Assembly (NCBI GenBank): GCA_904501765.1
Contig: CAJGCM010000001.1
Location: 1-64,000, forward strand
DNA length: 64,000 nt
Source of the DNA: an uncultured Clostridia bacterium
GTDB taxonomy: Bacteria; Bacillota; Clostridia; Oscillospirales; CAG-272
Direction: 5' to 3'
Shown here: in pieces, positions 61,767 through 64,000 of the stretch
Numbering within the stretch: the stretch's first letter is position 1
How the letters are laid out: every line of letters starts with the position of its first letter
The notes under the pieces: model-generated
Databases searched by the model: none
Seen by the model: the letters and a program-made list of their open reading frames with translations, nothing else
What the model was told of the DNA's origin: nothing
Position numbers and translations under genes: made by a program

Positions 61767-63083
61767 TTAGTGGTTGCCCATAAGGGCGCTTATTGGGGTA
61801 TCGCCGAGGTTAGATTCTCCGGCGGTATCGTAACTTTCGTCGGTCGGCGCAGCTTCTTCTCCGGGCGGAGCATTCTGCATAGCAGCGACCTCTTCAGCGG
61901 ACTGGGAGATATTACTGTTACGCAGTTGATCAGCCTTAGGATCGTCGCTAGGCTTCATACCGATGATCTGTCTGACCTCGTTAGATGTCAGGATCTCGTT
62001 ACGAGTAAATGTGTCAGCGATCTTAGCAATCTCACTAACGGGAACCAGCTTGAACGGATCTCTGAACGCCATGATGGTCTGACCCTGAGTGCGAGCAGTC
62101 TTACTCAAGAAACTACGACGCATCGCATTCACAATTGCAGATACGATCGGTTCGATAGTTCTGTTGTTGTAATTCAGCATCGCTTTCTCATCGGCAGTAT
62201 TATCGAGCACGGATTGGGTCATACCAATCTGGTTATACAGCTGGTTAGTCAGGTACTCGATCTGCTTCATGAGATTATTCTCGACCGGCCTATTGAGCTG
62301 AGTGATCTTCTCGGTGCCATCAGTGTAGGCGATGCCATAAGGTCCCTTCAGCTGATCCTCGATGTCATGTCTTCGCTTTTCAGCCTGTTCCCGTCGAGCA
62401 TCGCTCTTGATCACATAGGGTAATTGAATAATGAGGTCCAATTTACCCGAACCACTATGCTCGTCGATGGCGTCGAGGATACTTAGTTTTCGCACCAGGC
62501 GTTGCATCGTGGAGTTGGGTTCGTTGATCACAGAATAAAGCGGGTTCTCGATGATAGCAACAGATCGCTTAGGTAAGACAATGTCTTCCTTCTTACCAGT
62601 TCGGTCGTTGTACACTCGAACTTTTACATGAGCTGGATACCACTCGAGAATTTTACCTGTTCTCATCGTCAAGATGTCGTATGAGCTAGACTCCGTCGGA
62701 TCGTATGTCGTATCTACAGGTACGATTGCTACCGCGCCCTCATCGAACATTGACATAACCACATCTTGGATAAAAGCTCGTCCATCTTGGTCGATGTTAG
62801 CCTCTGTATTAAGGCATTCGTTAAGACCAGATCTAATATCTTCTATGTATCTACCGTTCTTGTCTGTACGACAATGCTTGATAGTAAGCTGAGCGACATC
62901 CATTGCAATTCTATTGTAGATAGACGTGACAATGGTTTTTTCGTTACCTCTCGAGAATCTAGCTCGATCGGGACGATACACATACCCCATTCCCATAGAT
63001 TGGTACGAGGTATTAGTGGGGTCTCGGTTTTTGGTAAAAGCATTCCAAGCTTTGCGCAGCCTGGAGCTAAGTGTTAACTCCAT
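61767..63083 (-). CDS. portal protein
   Basis: The protein has 438 residues with AAGGAGGAAACTTCAAA before ATG 63083. TIVTSIYNRIAMDVAQLTIKHCRTDKNGRY, PAHVKVRVYNDRTGKKEDIVLPKRSVAIIENPLYSVINEPNSTMQRLVRKLSILDAID and QLYNQIGMTQSVLDNTADEKAMLNYNNRTIEPIVSAIVNAMRRSFLS are a phage portal (SPP1/HK97-like). The C-terminal region is low-complexity and acidic. It forms the dodecameric DNA gate at one capsid vertex. Confidence 0.92.
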   Translation of the reverse strand: MELTLSSRLRKAWNAFTKNRDPTNTSYQSMGMGYVYRPDRARFSRGNEKTIVTSIYNRIAMDVAQLTIKHCRTDKNGRYIEDIRSGLNECLNTEANIDQDGRAFIQDVVMSMFDEGAVAIVPVDTTYDPTESSSYDILTMRTGKILEWYPAHVKVRVYNDRTGKKEDIVLPKRSVAIIENPLYSVINEPNSTMQRLVRKLSILDAIDEHSGSGKLDLIIQLPYVIKSDARREQAEKRRHDIEDQLKGPYGIAYTDGTEKITQLNRPVENNLMKQIEYLTNQLYNQIGMTQSVLDNTADEKAMLNYNNRTIEPIVSAIVNAMRRSFLSKTARTQGQTIMAFRDPFKLVPVSEIAKIADTFTRNEILTSNEVRQIIGMKPSDDPKADQLRNSNISQSAEEVAAMQNAPPGEEAAPTDESYDTAGESNLGDTPISALMGNH

Positions 63084-63105
63084 TTTGAAGTTTCCTCCTT
63101 ATGGT

Positions 63106-63750
63106 TTAACTATCTTTTCTAAATCTGGAAGTGACGCCACTCACAGATTCTTTTAAATACTTAGACAGAGGTTCTTCCACCTTACGGAGGGTTTCCTTGT
63201 CTAGCGAATCAAGTCGCTTATTCATCATGTCAACGTAGGACTTGTTGGAGGCCAGCTTAGCACGAGCCTTAGCAGCTTTAACAGCAACTTTGTCTGACTT
63301 AACAGAATACTTCATCGCTTTCGCTCCGTACCCAGTAGTCTTGGACAGGCGGTTAGCCTTGACTTCTTTCTTAGCGGCTTTATACTCCAACTTGGTAGCC
63401 TTACGTTCTGCAGCGAGTTTCTGGGAATCAGATCCGTTAAGACTCTTCTTCACGATGATCGCGGCTTTCTTCCTATACTTAGCAGCTTTGATGGCCGCTC
63501 TATTGGAGGTCTCCAAATCGTTCTTCGCATGTGCCTTTTCGGACTTTTTACGAAGCACAGCTGCTTTCTTGTCGTAGCCTAACGCTTTACGTACAAGTTT
63601 CTCATTTCTAGAGGAGAGTCGACTCGCTCTACGGACACCCCATTTCATACCGGGGACACCGTAATGGTAGAGTTCGTTTTCAGAACAAAGACTACCGTTA
63701 ACTAATATGTATTTGGACGTAAGTCTCACCTCGATTTTCTTATTGTTCAT
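63106..63750 (-). CDS. head-morphogenesis-region protein with YGVPGMKWG motif
   Basis: The protein has 214 residues from ATG 63750, overlapping the endonuclease stop. LYHYGVPGMKWGVRRASRLSS near residue 30 is a motif frequent at the ends of phage minor head proteins. The rest is a very basic Lys/Ala helix (KKAAVLRKKSEKAHAKNDL...). It may be a head-interior or scaffolding-type protein. Function unproven. Confidence 0.7.
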   Translation of the reverse strand: MNNKKIEVRLTSKYILVNGSLCSENELYHYGVPGMKWGVRRASRLSSRNEKLVRKALGYDKKAAVLRKKSEKAHAKNDLETSNRAAIKAAKYRKKAAIIVKKSLNGSDSQKLAAERKATKLEYKAAKKEVKANRLSKTTGYGAKAMKYSVKSDKVAVKAAKARAKLASNKSYVDMMNKRLDSLDKETLRKVEEPLSKYLKESVSGVTSRFRKDS

Positions 63751-64000
63751 CAATCGATGCGCTCGAAATGATATCCTTTATGCGTCTTGTTCGGATCGCG
63801 TGCGCAGAGACTGACTCTGGCAATAGATCCACCGATGGCTCTCGCGCAATCGGCTTGGCTGTCGAACGTTTCCCCGGTTTCAAGAATACGAATCTTCCTG
63901 GGCGGAGAGCCCGAATTAGGACCCTTATGTCCGTAAGCCAGACCCATTTCAAACGCTCGTTTTATGTTTTCACTTCTGGTACACCACTCTAGATTTTCTA
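63750..64000 (-). CDS. HNH homing endonuclease, N-terminus beyond window
   Basis: The open frame enters from the right edge as ENLEWCTRSENIKRAFEMGL, the end of an HNH_3-type motif (NLEWCT..EN). It continues with RKIRILETGETFDSQADCARAIGGSIARVSLCARDPNKTHKGYHFERID, a NUMOD1-like DNA-binding tail. A second free-standing homing endonuclease, here just upstream of the head genes and probably next to the terminase. The shorter start at 63947 is only an internal Met. Confidence 0.85.
   Translation of the reverse strand, partial: ENLEWCTRSENIKRAFEMGLAYGHKGPNSGSPPRKIRILETGETFDSQADCARAIGGSIARVSLCARDPNKTHKGYHFERID

Larger units (their letters stand above)
27659..63088 (-). repeat. dispersed TCAAAATRG motif, minus-strand biased
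   Basis: About 22 exact copies on the minus strand from 27659 to 63088, plus a few with one change; I saw none on the plus strand. Seven overlap ATG starts; the others lie inside genes in all three frames or between genes (such as 38485, 39380, 59839). Confidence 0.65.

Overview
The window is a contiguous piece of a temperate, long-tailed siphovirus-type phage or prophage. Nearly every gene lies on the minus strand. The host is probably a Firmicute of the gut Clostridia (Oscillospirales-like). This is inferred from strong AGGAGG ribosome sites, TTG starts, a phi-LC3-type holin, a large serine integrase, a Gram-positive LexA box and the protein families; no host sequence is present. Neither genome end is visible, and the large terminase is presumably just beyond 64000.

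Layout, in transcription order (right to left). 64000-40600 is the late region: a cut-off HNH endonuclease, head protein, portal, fused protease-capsid, connector, tail terminator, major tail protein, two tail chaperones, an amidase endolysin, a gp10-like protein, a 2562-residue tape measure, tail-tip and fibre proteins, and a holin pair. 40600-30100 is an unusual array of very small genes, many as single-gene cassettes with their own promoter-like element and terminator. At least four cassettes have no ORF and look like structured RNAs. Within it, 36200-38400 is the plus-strand lysogeny module: a short XRE repressor without a protease domain, then a serine integrase. A LexA-box promoter fires against the repressor's 3' end and drives a 37-codon antisense ORF. 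30100-20600 holds early and replication genes: three paralogous membrane proteins, an excisionase-like protein, DUF3310, a helicase-primase-exonuclease fusion, a family B DNA polymerase palm split off by an HNH gene, and a likely ssDNA-binding protein. 20600-1 is an accessory arm: three tRNAs, RadC, an SNF2-like helicase, a pentapeptide-repeat protein, an SPFH/LemA/membrane-protein group, an NAD+ salvage cluster (pncA, prs, nadV, nadE) with a macro-domain protein, an octapeptide-repeat protein, a YcgL-type nucleotidyltransferase and a CCA-adding enzyme.

The accessory arm reads as host-takeover and counter-defence functions: NAD+ supply plus ADP-ribose handling, and tRNA supply plus tRNA 3'-end repair.

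Two short, strongly strand-biased motifs divide the genome. KATATTT (minus strand) occurs about 46 times in the first 34 kb, in all three codon frames and between genes. TCAAAATRG (minus strand) takes over from about 27 kb to the right end. Neither is explained by coding and both resemble a phage-wide signal such as stoperators. Together with the cassette promoters, these are the most promising undescribed features.
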